From assembly GCA_013368315.1 (NCBI GenBank), contig JAACJM010000023.1, positions 62,001-126,000 of the forward strand: a stretch of 64,000 nt of DNA. Reading direction: 5' to 3'. The translations under genes and the position numbers were made by a program. This DNA comes from Tetrapyrgos nigripes. Lineage: Eukaryota > Basidiomycota > Agaricomycetes > Agaricales > Campanellaceae. Each line of letters begins with the position of its first letter. Position 1 is the stretch's first letter. Shown here in pieces: positions 31,402-42,833 of the stretch. The notes beneath the pieces were generated by a model that saw only the letters and a program-made list of their open reading frames with translations, had not been told where the DNA came from and searched no databases.

Positions 31402-33093
31402 TCACACAGCAGTGGAGCCATTTGAAAGTGGAATAGGAGTAAAGGTACTTAGAGCAGCAGTAGGGAACCTTGAGTAGACAATGTCAAACTTGCTATGAGA
31501 TATAGTGTCAGCAATCGTATTGTCAGCTCCAGGAATATGAAGAACACATAATTGGATGTTGTGATCGAGAAGGATGTTCATGGCAGTGATAAGGAGAGGG
31601 TTGTAGTCAGGTTTGGCGTGTAAAGTGTTAAACATATTCACTGTATTCGAATTATCAGTAAAAATGATGATGTGATGAAATTGATTGAGAGATGAAGCAA
31701 ATGATAGAGCAGATACCACTGCCCATGCCTTGAAGAAGAAAATACAAGATGGTTGGGGAGTGACAATAGGTGAATATAGTGCCCTCAAAAAACTTGGGCA
31801 CCAGATACCCATTCCTGTAGCAGAGGCATCTGTATAAACCACTAAATCCACCTCCAATACAGACCACTCAAGAGAGTTGAGTAGCAAGACTCCATCAGAG
31901 GCTTCGAGATGCTCAGCCATCCAAAGTAGTTCTTGGCAGAGAGCCATGCTAATCCAAATCATCTGAAATGGTTCTGTCTTCCCAGCCATTTTGTCATACA
32001 TCACAGATAGGCCAGGACAGAGGAGGGGTGTGATGTTGAATGACCACTGAGACCATCCAGCGAGGCGGTTGAATTCACGCAAAGGTCAACAAGTACCTTT
32101 CTGCGCAAACTTTCAGAGAGCTGTGATGAGGTCAAGGCATGAGGAAATGGGAAGTGTGATGGACATGGCGTTAGGATTGAACAAGAAACCAATGATGATG
32201 AGGGAGAGACCCCACTCCTGCTTTGGCTCTTCATGAGGTATGCCTAAGCAGTTGAAGAGCTGGAGGAATTGAGTTTGTTTTTCAGGATATGCCTTTCCAT
32301 AAGGTTCATACCAAAGCATGTTTTGACTCCAGCTCCCAAGAAAAACAGTCATTGACATAATGAAAGAGGTCAGTGAGAAAATAAATGAACATCGCAATCC
32401 ATATGACAAGCGCAAGAAAGTTACACCAGATACACCCAGCAGCTCAATTTCTGAAGTTATTGCAATGGTCAACGTGTGGTTGGCCATTGATGGTGATGAT
32501 TTGGTGAAGTTGCCAAAGCACATGCATAGGCAGCCGGCAATAAGCCTGTGAGACATCTGATTTGAAGACAATGAAGCAAATGTCAAGGCCATAGATTTTT
32601 CGAGCCTCGATGATGGCCTTGCCTAAGTATCTCAAGGTATCAAGCTGTATGTGAGCATCAGATCTTGCTATCATGGAATTAGGGGAGAAGGGACCAGCAG
32701 TGGTGGTCAATGACAAGTCATAGTTTGGAGTAATGGGGTTTTTGGGACAACTCCAATACGGACAGCAGTCATCTCAGGAAGCAAATCAGGGGAATTCAAT
32801 GGACAATGCGAATTGTCCACAGCAACCAGAGTGTTGACGGGATCTGTACTAGCCCAGGGCCAGAACCCATGACACAACACCCAGCAAATGGATTTGACAA
32901 AGGGTTGATTGGGATGAGAAATGAGGAGAGTTTGAAAGATGTCAACATGTATAGGGGTAGTAAATGTGGAATAGATGTGGGTTTTGTTGGATTGTGGACC
33001 AGGTGACAGCATTGTTGAGCTCATGAATTGGTGGTCATGGGACTGGAGGCAGGGACTCAGTAGAGATAGCAGATGAGATAGGGATTGTGTCAA
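31402..33093 (-). pseudogene. DIRS-like reverse transcriptase/RNase H relic
   Basis: On the reverse strand a series of frames gives one continuous homolog. HPNQPFVKSICWVLCHGFWPWA (33093-32707) is the leader common to this family. FIVFKSDVSQAYCRLPMHVLWQL holds RT motif A with its Asp, followed by HVDHCNNF. A region near 32357 reads HYVNDCF, where YVDD is expected. LGIPHEEPKQEWG and IGFLFNPNAMSITLP come next. The last frame (32082-31402) carries REFNRLAGWSQWSFN and an RNase H-like domain (VYTDASATGMG, IIFTDNSNTVNMF, HIPGADNTIADTIS). At least three frame changes are present. No tyrosine recombinase was found beside it, so the DIRS label rests on the RT/RH sequence alone. Confidence 0.65.
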
Positions 33094-33476
33094 GAATAGG
33101 TTCAGTAGGGACTGGATAACCTCTCAGGCCACCACACAGGAGCCAAAGACGAAGTAACAGAGCAAATAGAATAGGTAAGAGTGAGTAGCCACAGATGGGC
33201 CCAAGTGTACATAGTACTGAGACAAGGCTGAGTAGTATGAATCATAGGGAGCACAAGTGGACAGACTAGAGAACCTATCTACAAAGCCCTGAAGTATATA
33301 TGACCAAAGGGACAAAGAAGCGAAGCCTAGATCAATAGGTATTGATGGAAAGGAAGAAATATGGAGAAATAAAGGAACAATGGAGGAATCACAGAGAAAC
33401 AAGGTAGAACTATGGAAAAAACAAGGAAGAACCATGGAGAAACACCTGGAAGAACTATAGAAGTGACAAGAACAAA

Positions 33477-33657
33477 GGAAGCGAAGCAAAGAAGAAGGAA
33501 AACAAAGAGAAACAAGATTTGGATAAGTCAAAGTACTGGAAAGAAGACTAGAAGTAAAAGGAATGATGGAAGCAAAGCAAAGAAGAAGTAAAACAAAGAG
33601 GAACAAGATCTGGATAAGCCAAAGTACTGGAAAGAAGACTAAAAGCAAAAGAATGAA
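33477..33657. repeat. Two tandem units of about 90 bp
   Basis: GCGAAGCAAAGAAGAAGGAA ... GGAAAGAAGACTAGAAG is repeated with few changes (GCAAAGCAAAGAAGAAG ... GGAAAGAAGACTAAAAG). The purine-rich stretch produces a false open frame on the reverse strand (33741-33124). Confidence 0.75.
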
Positions 33658-34029
33658 GGAAAACAGGATTTTGGAGATGAAGGCATGAAGAGATTCATGA
33701 CAGATTGAATACTCATCTGCAGCCCACAGGAACTCTCTCACATATTCAGATGCAACCCTAACAATTTCTTCTCGCCATCATTGATATTGACTGTGGTATC
33801 CTACGCAATTGTGGGATGAGATTGAACGAATCTATGGGGCAATTTGTGAGTGGAAGTGATCCGCATTTTGACAGGGGGCAATGATAGAAGAAATATGACG
33901 TAGTGAGTTTGGATGTTAGAGTGAATAAAATGATTGTCAGTGGATGACTTCCCATAAGGATTAATTTGTTTAGGACAAAATAAAAGAATTGGCCCCAAAA
34001 TCTGAAATTGTATTATTTCTAGATTTAAT

Positions 34030-35400
34030 TTGGATTTCATTCCCATAATGGGATTATTTGGCAGAGAGCTTATGCATCATCGCCTGCCCATGCCTTTCAA
34101 TGTCCTGCAGCTCATTCAGCAGCAGGAGGAAGAGCTCAAGCAGGAGGAGGAATACTATACTCGCCTTTATCTTCTCCTTACCCTAACTCTTGGGGTCCTT
34201 GAGCATCAAACAATGTGAGTTCGAAGATGCAATCCTACTCAGCTCTACCTCACCCGTGCTCAGCTCATGCCAGATCCATGACTGGAGTCACCCTGGATAT
34301 GATTATGGGAAGGTCAACAAGACTGAGCTTTCATCACTACAATGGCTTGGATGTCGCCACTGGTTCATTTTGGAGGGTCCAGGGCACTTTGCAGAGAGAT
34401 GGGATTGTACACCTATACCTCGTGCAGATGTGTCTTCTTGTGGAGAGCCACGTCTGGGTGGTGGTGCTCTTGGGCTGACCCTCCATTACCTAGGGTCTGC
34501 TATTCTTGAGGTGCAGCTTCAGCAAATCTTTGCCATTGTTCCCTCAGTCCTTGCTCGGTACCTTGACTTTTCTCTTGATATTCTACTGGCTACAGTGCGC
34601 AACATGAAAGAGGCAGAGATATCCTTCCAAAAAACATTACTGAATATCGCAAATACGAGGATCTGATTGTATCAAGGCATAATCTGTTGGAGGGAGCATT
34701 TGCGAACATTGATGGACTTTCATTGCTGGCACAAACCTCAGATGATCCTGAGATTGAGAATGCAACTTATAATGGTTGGAAGATGGTTCATAGAATAAGT
34801 AACATACTCATGTTTTTGCCCAAAGGTGTGTGGCCTATCTTTTAACAGTGTTGTCTCATTCCGATGTTTTTTTTTTCCCGCCATTTCACAGGTACCATTA
34901 TCGGTGCTGTTCTCAATGCACCAGGCAGCTGGCATGATGCTCATACAGCAAGACCAATCTTTGACTGCCTTCATACTCAGGTTCCAGAAGGCTATTTTGT
35001 GATATCTGATACTGCATTTCCCCAAGGACCCATTGCAATTAGTGGAAAGATTAAAGTACCATTGAAGGGAGGGGAATGGATACCTGCAGATCCTGACAGG
35101 CAGGAGGTTGTGATGAGGTTTAATCAGCAGCTTCTCTCATTCAGACAGAGTGCAGAGTGGGATATGTGAATCATCCAGGGGTCATTTGGATGACTTCGAG
35201 TACCTCTACAGATTAATTCCAGTGCAGATTGTTTGCCCTTTTGGAGTTGTGCTGTTGTCTTTTCAATGTGAGGTCAAACTGTGTTAGTATCAATCAAATC
35301 CATTCTGTCTATCTACCAACATGGCGCACCTCTGCAGATGACAAGTTGTGGGAGGGTTTGGGTGACATGATGTTTGGAGAGATATGAAGTAGGGATAGAG
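34030..35400 (+). pseudogene. PIF/Harbinger transposase (DDE_Tnp_4), frameshifted
   Basis: The pieces read in order as a Harbinger-type transposase. They are SFHHYNGLDVATGSFW; GLTLHYLGSAILEVQLQQIFAIVPSVLARYLDFSLDILLATVRNM (34470-34610); LIVSRHNLLEGAFANIDGLSLLAQTSDDPEIENATYNGW (first catalytic Asp in IDG; about 34665-34780); GTIIGAVLNAPGSWHDAHTARPIFD; GYFVISDTAFPQGP (second Asp in SDTAFP; about 34890-35030); and RFNQQLLSFRQSAEWDM, followed by QGSFG.LRVPL (third acidic region). Stops and frame changes fall between blocks (near 34480, 34640, 34800 and 35169), so it is inactive. The Myb-like partner ORF lies downstream on the other strand, converging on it. Confidence 0.75.
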
Positions 35401-36855
35401 TCTCTCATTTCCATGTTGTTCCAGTAGATAAATAAATTCTATATTTGTTTGTATGATATGCCTCTACTTCTACATGATCAATTATCTATTTGTACTCCTC
35501 ATTCTCTGAGCACTGACTTCTGTATTGTTTAGATGGAGTGACCTCCACATCATAGTCTCCATCTTGGCAAGGTTTCACAATCACTGCATCACCTGGTTGC
35601 AGGTTTCCAACTGCAAGATCTGCCAAATCATCCAATGTAACACGAGATGAAGCAACAACTATGGGGGATGTAATAGAACTGTGAGTGACTGGTGGTAGGT
35701 GGGGAACCAATGGATCTGGATCCTCCTGTGTAGGCATTTGAGCTATTATTGTAGCAGTGAGAATGCCATCAAAGGTTGCTGTGGGGAGAAGGCAGCAGGT
35801 GAAGAGTGTCAATGCCATGGAGAAGGAGAATGGTATCTGTAATGAGGAGAAGGAGAGGAGCGTCTATGATGACGAGGAGAGGCACAATGATAGGATTGGC
35901 CATATTTGCAATGTTGACAAGAGGACTGAGAAGGAGAATGGGAAATGGAATGGGAATAGTATTGGCTTCTCTTCCTTTGGTGTGAATGAGAGTTTGAGCC
36001 GAGAACAAGATGTAGAGTATGAAGATGAAGGACTGTGTATATGGTGATGAGAACCATGCAGCATTTTGTACATCTTCAGCTCAGACTCTGCCTCCATTGC
36101 TCACTGAGTGGCTTGAGCAAGTTGATTCTGTAGATGTTGTAGTTGCATCAACTGAAAGTTTGCAGTTGCATGGTTATCATCAACACTGCTGCAAATGGTG
36201 AGGATCAAGGGAGGATGAGATGGAACCAAGTAAGTCAGAAGCTTGGCTTTGTCAAGATTGACGTCAAGTAGAAGTAAGTGGTTTGTCGACCTTGTATGAT
36301 TTTGTGAGAACCATCTTTTGACCCTTCCCTTTTACTGTCTTTGGTGTGTCTTCATCATATCTCTGTCTGAGCTAACAACCAAAGCCTCATCATCACTGTC
36401 CTCACTGCTTCCATCCTGCAACTCTCCAAGACTGACACATTCTTGAATCTTCTGGTCGGCCTCCAGAGCATCTGCATACATCTGTTTTCATTCTGCATCT
36501 CCAGTGGGCTTTGACTTTGCAATTGCTACAAGCTAGCAAGACATAGTTGCATGAGTGCTCATTTGTATTCAAACTATTACTGGATCTACCTTGCCCCAGT
36601 GTGTTTGCCAAGCCTTCCTCAGCCTTTCCAAATAACTGTTTGCTTTCACCCACTTGTTATACTTTTCATTTGCCTGCTCCCAACCCTTCAATCCAATAGG
36701 CTTAAACTTGTCTACCATCCTCACCATAGCCTTCAACTCTGTGGTAGAATACTCCTTAGCTCCAACAGTACGCCCTTTTTTCTTCTTTCCATCCTCATCC
36801 TTGCCCTCATCCTCATCTTCCCTCTTTGCAGGCACCTTCTGCTTCCCCTCTTCAT

Positions 36856-37226
36856 TGTCAGAACTGAGCTGAAGATGTTTAGGTGAGGGTGACGATGACA
36901 CTGAAGAATCAAGTAGAATAAGGCAAGGTCCATATGATAAGACCAGACTAGAGTAAAGATACAGGATGAGTATCCTACTCTATATATACTTCTTTGCAAA
37001 TAACATCTGTGTTTCTAGAGGAATTAATCCAGACAATAAATTAAGGTTTTATGACGATGTGCTTGCAATCTAAGGGGATCTGCAGACAACTATGGAGCAA
37101 TAAATGACCCAGCTTGGAAGAAGTCAATCTTGTTAGGGGAAAGTGGGTAGCGGCAATAGGAGAGATAAAGAAAGATTGAGAATCCTTCTAAGGGTTTCTT
37201 GAGCGAGGAATGAAAGATTCATGACA
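36856..37226 (-). repeat. 3' LTR of the chromovirus
   Basis: TGTCA...TGACA ends. It differs from its partner by scattered substitutions and carries an extra block of about 17 bases near 36953-36970, so the insertion is not brand-new. Confidence 0.9.
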
Positions 37227-37229
37227 TTA

Positions 37230-37239
37230 CCCCCCTCTT
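37230..37239 (-). promoter_or_regulatory. Polypurine tract for plus-strand priming
   Basis: AAGAGGGGGG on the coding strand, three bases from the 3' LTR. This is the expected position and composition. Confidence 0.7.
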
Positions 37240-37397
37240 AAGGATCTTCACCCTGAAGACGCTTCAGAGATTCCATAGACCCATGCTTTGGATTTCTTTT
37301 ACCCTGAAGTGTAAAACTCTCAAGGAACAAAAGAAAGGATTGTTTTGATATTCTGAGGTGCCGCTGGATTCTTTGTGTGGAACTTGGTTATTAGTTC

Positions 37398-38820
37398 TTA
37401 ACACTTCTTTTCCAACTCCATCGCTGGTTTCCAAGTATTCTCTGCTGTTGAATACCCCAACCACTTCACCAGGTACTCCAAAAATGATCTCTTCTTCTTC
37501 CTGTTATAACACATACAGGAGTCTAGGATTTCTTTGATGTCATAGACCAGTGAGCCATCTTTTATGGTAGCAGGTTCTCGACTAACGTCGTCTTGCTGGT
37601 GTTTCACAACTGAAGTATGAGGATGAAGATATGATGTATGGAAAATGGAGTGAATACTCTTCCAGGTTTTTGGAATATCCACTCAATATGAGGAACTCCC
37701 TACCTTTTCCTTGACAGGAAAAGGTCTGTATTGTTTGTCTGCAAGTTTGATACCTGGTCATTCTGTAGTGATGTTCTTCCCTTCAATATACACCTTATCT
37801 CTCTTCTTGTACTCTCTATTGTAGTATTTCTTCATCAACTCTGCACTCCTCGTAAGACATGCTTTAGCATCTGTTCTGGCCTCTTCAATCTGATCAAAGA
37901 AATCTATTGCAGTTTCATTGGTGATGTCAACAAATGGTTCAGTGGCTTTTTGAGGATGAAAGCCACTAGTCATATAGAAGGGAGTGTAGCCTGTAGAACT
38001 ATGTTCTTGATCGTTATAGCAGAATTCTGCCATAGGTAGCCACTCATCCCAGTTGTCTTGTCACCAATTGCAAAAAACACGCAAGTATTGTTCGATTTCT
38101 TGGTTGACACGTTCTGTCTGTCCATCGGTTTAAGGGTGATACACTGTTGAAACATTCATTTTCATGCCCAGAATCTTGTAGAGGGATTTTAGAAATTTGC
38201 TAACAAAGACTGATCCTCGATTGCTAATAACCCATTTGGGTAATCCAAAACCCCTCCAGACACAGGCCAAGAATAACTGTGCTATGCCTTTGCTAGTGAC
38301 TTGTCATAAGTTGCTAGTGGTCTCATCCTTTTACTGAGTCCATCTACAATGACGAGGATAGTGGTATACCCATGTGATGGAGGGAGATGCATGATTGAAT
38401 CACAAGAGATAATTTGCCAAATCCGTTCTGGGATCTTGTTAGAACTTAGTAGTCCTCTCAGTTTCCCTGGAAAGGTTTTTGTTTGTTGACATGTAGGACA
38501 TCCTTTGACATATCTCTTGACATCTCCATAGACGCTAGGCCACCAATAGTGTCGAGTAAGTAGTTCGACTGTTTTGGCTTGGCCTGGGTGGCCTGCGAAG
38601 TACGTGTCGTGATGGAATCAGATGATTTTGTTACGGATTTCGAGGTCATTAGGAACATATAAAAGATTATCTTTAGTAATATAATCTCCATGGTTCTGGA
38701 ATGAATGATCATGTTTGATGTTTTTTACGACTGAGGGTTCCCATTTGTGTCTTGAGTTTCGTACTTGTGCAAGGAAATATCTCCTGGGGTATCTCAAGCT
38801 TGGGCTGTCTCCATGGCTCA
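37398..38820 (-). pseudogene. Chromovirus integrase with C-terminal chromodomain, broken
   Basis: In order on the reverse strand: the end of the RT-IN linker (38821-38618); HHDTYFAGHPGQAKTVELLTRHYWWPSVYGDVKRYVKGCPTCQQTK (His-His-Cys-Cys zinc motif, about 38610-38480); the core with CDSIMHLPPSHGYTTILVIVDGLSKRM (first catalytic Asp); a decayed middle with stops (38300-38040); MAEFCYNDQEHSSTGYTPFYMTSGFHP; and a chromodomain near the end (YDIKEILDSCMCYNRKKKRSFLEYLVKWLGYSTAENTWKPA, about 37540-37400). Chromodomains guide integration to heterochromatin marks, as known for fungal chromoviruses. Several stops prevent a working protein. Confidence 0.8.
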
Positions 38821-38883
38821 CAGGAATTTGGCTTTAAGAAGGGTGATGTTTTTGTTATCATCTGCCCTCTCCTCATGACCCTT

Positions 38884-39948
38884 TCATCTCGAAAGTAGGT
38901 CAGGCTTCAAATGACTCTTTCCTGGTTTGTGAATCAGCTGAAAGTCATAATCAGCTAATTCCAACGACCAACGAGCCTGTCTCCTGTTGAGGGTTTTTGC
39001 TGTCATAAAGTATTGGAGATTACAATGGTCTGTCCAGATTTCAAATCTTGGTCCCCCCATCAAGTAATGTCTCATGATCACCAACATCTCCTTATTGTGA
39101 ATCTCGTAGTTTCATTCTGGTTCACTAAGGCCTTTTGATAAAAAGGCAATAGGTACCCATTCACTGTCTTGGAGTTGGGACAACACAGCACATCCGCTTC
39201 GACTTGATAAGGACAATTATCCAGGGGAAAATGGATAACTGGTTCTGATGTGACAGCATCTTTCAACTTCTGAAAGCCCTTTTCTTGGTCTGGTGTCCAT
39301 TGCCAGGGTACATCCTTTTGTGTCAAATCATTTAGTGGATGAGCCATCTTTGCATAGTCTTTAATGAACCTTCGATAAAAGTTCGTAAATCCTAAGAAGC
39401 TCTGAACATCTTTGACACAAGTTGGTGTTTCCCACTGGTGGACTCCATTGGCCTTGACATGGTCCATCCTCATCTTCCTGTTGCCCACTATAAGTCCCAA
39501 ATATTCCACTTTGTCCTTATGGAAATCACACTTCTCCAGTTGCAAGTAGAGATTATGCATTTTTAGAATTCATCAAACCTCTTGAACAATTTTTGTGTGC
39601 TTGTCCATGTCCTTTGAGAATATCAAGATATCATCCTGCTTGGATAAGGTCTGCAAAGATTTCGTTCATCATGGTTTGGAATGTTGCTGGCGAATTTGTG
39701 AGGCTGAAAAACATTACAAGGGGTTTGAACAATCCTCGATTGGTGACAAATGCAGCTTTATTCAAATGTTGTTGTATCCCCATCTTACATTTCATGTGCC
39801 TTAGTTTATATAGCACATCTGAAATCAATGGGATAGGATATTGATTTTTGATAGTCAAGGAATTGAGTTTTCGATAATCTTGAACTGGACGAAGTTTTCC
39901 GTCTTTCTTTTTGATGAAGAAGAATGGTGAAGATATAGGTGATTTCAA
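38884..39948 (-). pseudogene. Chromovirus reverse transcriptase/RNase H, catalytic site deleted
   Basis: RT motifs: SPFFFIKKKDGKLRPVQDYRKLNSLTIKNQYPIPLI, then a damaged motif A region (MGIQQHLNKAAFVTNRGLFKPLVMFF) and SPATFQTMMNEIFADLIQAG. The YxDD motif should follow, but the sequence goes straight to DDILIFSKDMDKHT in another frame, so a small deletion has removed the Tyr and neighbours. The connection FLGFTNFYRRFIKDYA and an RNase H-like part ([35 protein letters not shown]) follow with another frame change near 39085. It is non-functional. Confidence 0.85.
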
Positions 39949-40253
39949 AGCTTGGATTCTTCCAGTTTGCAGTTGTTCCTTGATGAAATCGTCCAGTGGA
40001 CCCTGTTCATTTGCAGCTAAGGGATAGACCTTGCTTTTGAACAGTTCCGCCCTGGGTACTAGTTCGATTGCATGGTCCCACTTTCGTCGTTCTGGAAGAA
40101 ATCTTCTTTTTCAAAGACCAGTTGAAACTCCCCGAGATATTCTCCTGGTACAATTTCTTCCAAAGATTTTGCTCCCTCTTCTGTAGTGTGTTGTGCAGCT
40201 AAATTAGCTGATATGGAACCAGTAGCACGAATATACTCCAAAGGGTTTTCTGG

Positions 40254-40853
40254 TCACATGTTCACAACAAAGATTCTATCTCCTTCCTCAATATCTTCTT
40301 CGTCTTCTTCTTGCCCCAATTTCCATTGTTTCTTCCTTTTGCAGTCCCCAGGGCACCTATCAAATTTGATGGTCCCTTTCTTCCAATCTATTGATGAATT
40401 GTGGTGTTTCAACCAATTAAATCTGATGATAATATCATTTGCGCCAGTGTTAGTGACTGCGAATGTGGTAACTTCTGTGTGGTCGTTGACAGTTAGTTGT
40501 AGTTTGGTTGTGTATTCGATTTTTCCATTTTTGTTGGCTGTTCCGTCTGCATTGTATACTGGAACTGGTCGACAGAGATGTTCCAGGAACAAATTATTCC
40601 TAAGAGCAAAGTCTTGATTGATATAGCATCCCGTGGCCCCACAATCAAGAAGAGCATTGGTGACTTGGCCTTTATGTGAATCCAAGGCCTCAACTGTGAC
40701 TGGGAGTAAGATAGATTCCCCACTAATTTTCTGAATCCATTTTGCTGGAGTCCAGAGGTCCCTGAGTACAGCGAGAGCCACATTGGGTCGCATTGAAGCT
40801 AGATCAAACCTTAATTCATCATCTACTTCATGCTCCCTCAATCCATGGACCAA
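40254..40853 (-). pseudogene. Chromovirus aspartic protease region
   Basis: A 199-residue frame contains NALLDCGATGCYINQDFA, the retroviral-type protease active site in the form DCGAT rather than the common DSGAT, and DIIIRFNWLKHHNSSIDW, which matches the usual IILG.NWL..H.P.IDW flap-to-C-terminal segment. The domain spans about residues 60-165. Downstream, 40241-40059 continues toward the RT. The frame is open but cut off from its neighbours by stops. Confidence 0.75.
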
Positions 40854-41189
40854 TCATCACAACAAATGAGGTCCACTAGGTGTTTGAGCAACCACATTCC
40901 AGTACACCCAATAGGGTCCTACTTTTTTCTCGGGTTTTGGTGGAATACCAGAAGGAAGGCACAAAGGAGTTTGAGTATGACATTTGCATTGGGAAGGATT
41001 AGGAGTTTGTTGAGAACCTTTACAAGAATCCTCCAGGAGATTTTCAGATATGTCTTCAGTTTCAGTCAAGTCGCTTTCATTTGTGAGAACACTTAATTGA
41101 TTATATGAGGCAAACTTGTTATGAAACACTGATCATTCTGTAGGTGGCGTATCATTCTGCCTATGGGCCCTTAAAAACCCGCATCCTCA

Positions 41190-42391
41190 CTAAGCTTCCA
41201 GAACTCCTCCTTTGCTTCGTCTGTCTTCAAGACTTCCTGCATGCTTCGAGACTCGATTCAGACAATTCCTAGAAATGTGTCCTTCCCCACACCCATAACA
41301 CTTGTGAACCCCATCCCACATCCCTTTGTTTGCTTTAGTACGATCGATTTCCATGGGTTTTCCCTGCCCACCAAAGGTAACTCCCATTCCAGTACGAGTC
41401 GTTGGTGCCTCTGATGGAGCCCCAGCACTTGTAGTAGCATTTTGGGTAGCGGTTGTTGGTGTTTGGGCAGTGGTAAACTGTGTTCCCACAGAGGTATTTC
41501 CACTAGCAGGAATCCCTCTGGAGTCATTTCAAAGCATTTGAACACTCTGATTGCAAAGGTCAAGTTGTACTGCTGCAGCTTTCCAGGCTGCATAGGTAAC
41601 AGGGACAGGATCCATTTGATAGATCCTTTGAACAATTCCAAACTGGATGATGAGTCCCTCCTCATTCAGCTTTGCATCTTCGTTCCACTCTTCAAAAGAG
41701 AGGAAGAACTGTGTGGCCAATGCAGTGCCTTGCTTGATACTTTCAGCTTTTGTTGTGTGATGTCCATCTGATCTCCTCCTGCAAATTCCCTTTGAATCGC
41801 ACTACAGAGATCCGTATAACTTTCATTATTTCCTTCTTCCTGAATCTTTTGAATTCGATTGCTTGCCCACCAAGCAGCAGTGCCTTCCATCATGAAAGCA
41901 AGTGTCTCCAAGACTCAAGAAGTGTCATCAGCGAACTTGCAAGGGTTTCTGAGAAACCAGAGATACATTTGCGAAAGAAAAGGGTCAACCGCATTGGAAG
42001 TCCTGTTAAAAGGTTTTGGTTTAGCACCAGAGTGGCTACTACTGGCCCTTTCATTGGTCCTAGCCTGTTGGGCACCCATAGTTTGTTGCATATTCCGAAG
42101 TTCTTGCAAAAGTTCCATCTGATTATTCTGGAGTCCAGCAATGGTCTGGAGGAGTAATTGATTATAGTCTTCTCCAGGAACATAGTTGGTCTGGATGTAA
42201 TACCCCTGAGGGTTATTATAGGTTTGGTGAGAGGGAGATGGATTAGCTTGCAGGGGCAGCACATGCATAGATCCTCTGACTCCATCAGAGGGGTTTTGAG
42301 TAGGAATCCCTCCAAAGGCCATAGGATTTGGAGTAGTACCCATAGAATAGTCTGAGGGGCTACCAGAGGTAGGCACATTTGGAGTAGTCAT
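41190..42391 (-). pseudogene. Chromovirus Gag with CCHC zinc knuckle, frameshifted
   Basis: Starts at 42391 (MTTPNVPTSGSPSDY, Pro/Asn/Gln-rich, with a short coiled-coil-like YNQLLLQTIAGLQNNQMELLQELRNMQQ). A stop after FADDTS is followed in frame by LAFMMEGTAAWWASNRIQ ... DLCSAIQREFAGGDQMDI, the conserved capsid-like helix region. After another frame change the tail contains CYGCGEGHISRNC, a CX2CX4HX4C knuckle that binds element RNA, ending at 41190. Two breaks or more make it inactive. Confidence 0.8.
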
Positions 42392-42482
42392 CTAGGGGGT
42401 TCTTCAAGCATCTGAGAAATGGTGAGAAGAGGAATAGAGTATGGTTGACATCAGGTCGCCTTTTAGGGGCACTCTAGTCTAA

Positions 42483-42833
42483 TGTCAGAACTGAGCCAAA
42501 GATGTTTAGGTGAGGTGACAATGACACTGAAGAATCAAGTAGAATAAGGCAAGGTCCATATGATAAGACCAGACTAGTATCCTACTCTATATATACTTCT
42601 TTGCAAATAATGTCCGTGTTTCTAGAGGAATTAATCGAGACAATAAATTAGGGTTTTATGATGATGCGCTCACAATCTAAGGGGATCCACAGACAACCAT
42701 GGAGTGATAAATGACCCAGCTCAGAAGAATTCAATCTCGTTAGGGGAAAGTGGGTAACGGCAATTGGAGAGATAAAGAAAGATCGAGAATCCTTCTAAGG
42801 GTTTCTTGAGCGAGGAATGAAAGGTTCATGACA
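42483..42833 (-). repeat. 5' LTR of the chromovirus
   Basis: On the coding strand this copy precedes Gag. It ends TGACA next to TTAGACTAGAGTGCC, the place of the primer-binding site, but I cannot match that to a particular tRNA. The right flank TTCAT repeats the left flank of the other LTR. Confidence 0.9.

Larger units (their letters stand above)
36856..42833 (-). mobile_element. Ty3/gypsy chromovirus, complete with two LTRs
   Basis: The LTRs at 36856-37226 (371 bp) and 42483-42833 (351 bp) both begin TGTCA and end TGACA and agree closely apart from a block missing from the right copy (AGTAAAGATACAGGATG region). TTCAT precedes (36851-36855) and follows (42834-42838) as a 5-bp target duplication. 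The internal region codes on the reverse strand for Gag, protease, RT/RNase H, integrase and a chromodomain, the order of Ty3/gypsy. A purine tract AAGAGGGGGG lies just inside the 3' LTR. All ORFs carry shifts or stops. Confidence 0.92.

Noticed and set aside
31145..31421. Reverse-strand hydrophobic frames near the tandem duplication
   Set aside because: Low-complexity AG-rich DNA; no motif; overlapping frames equally long.
33124..33741. Reverse-strand 205-residue Leu/Phe/Ser-rich frame resembling a membrane protein
   Set aside because: It is made by purine-rich tandem repeats on the plus strand and has no conserved motif.
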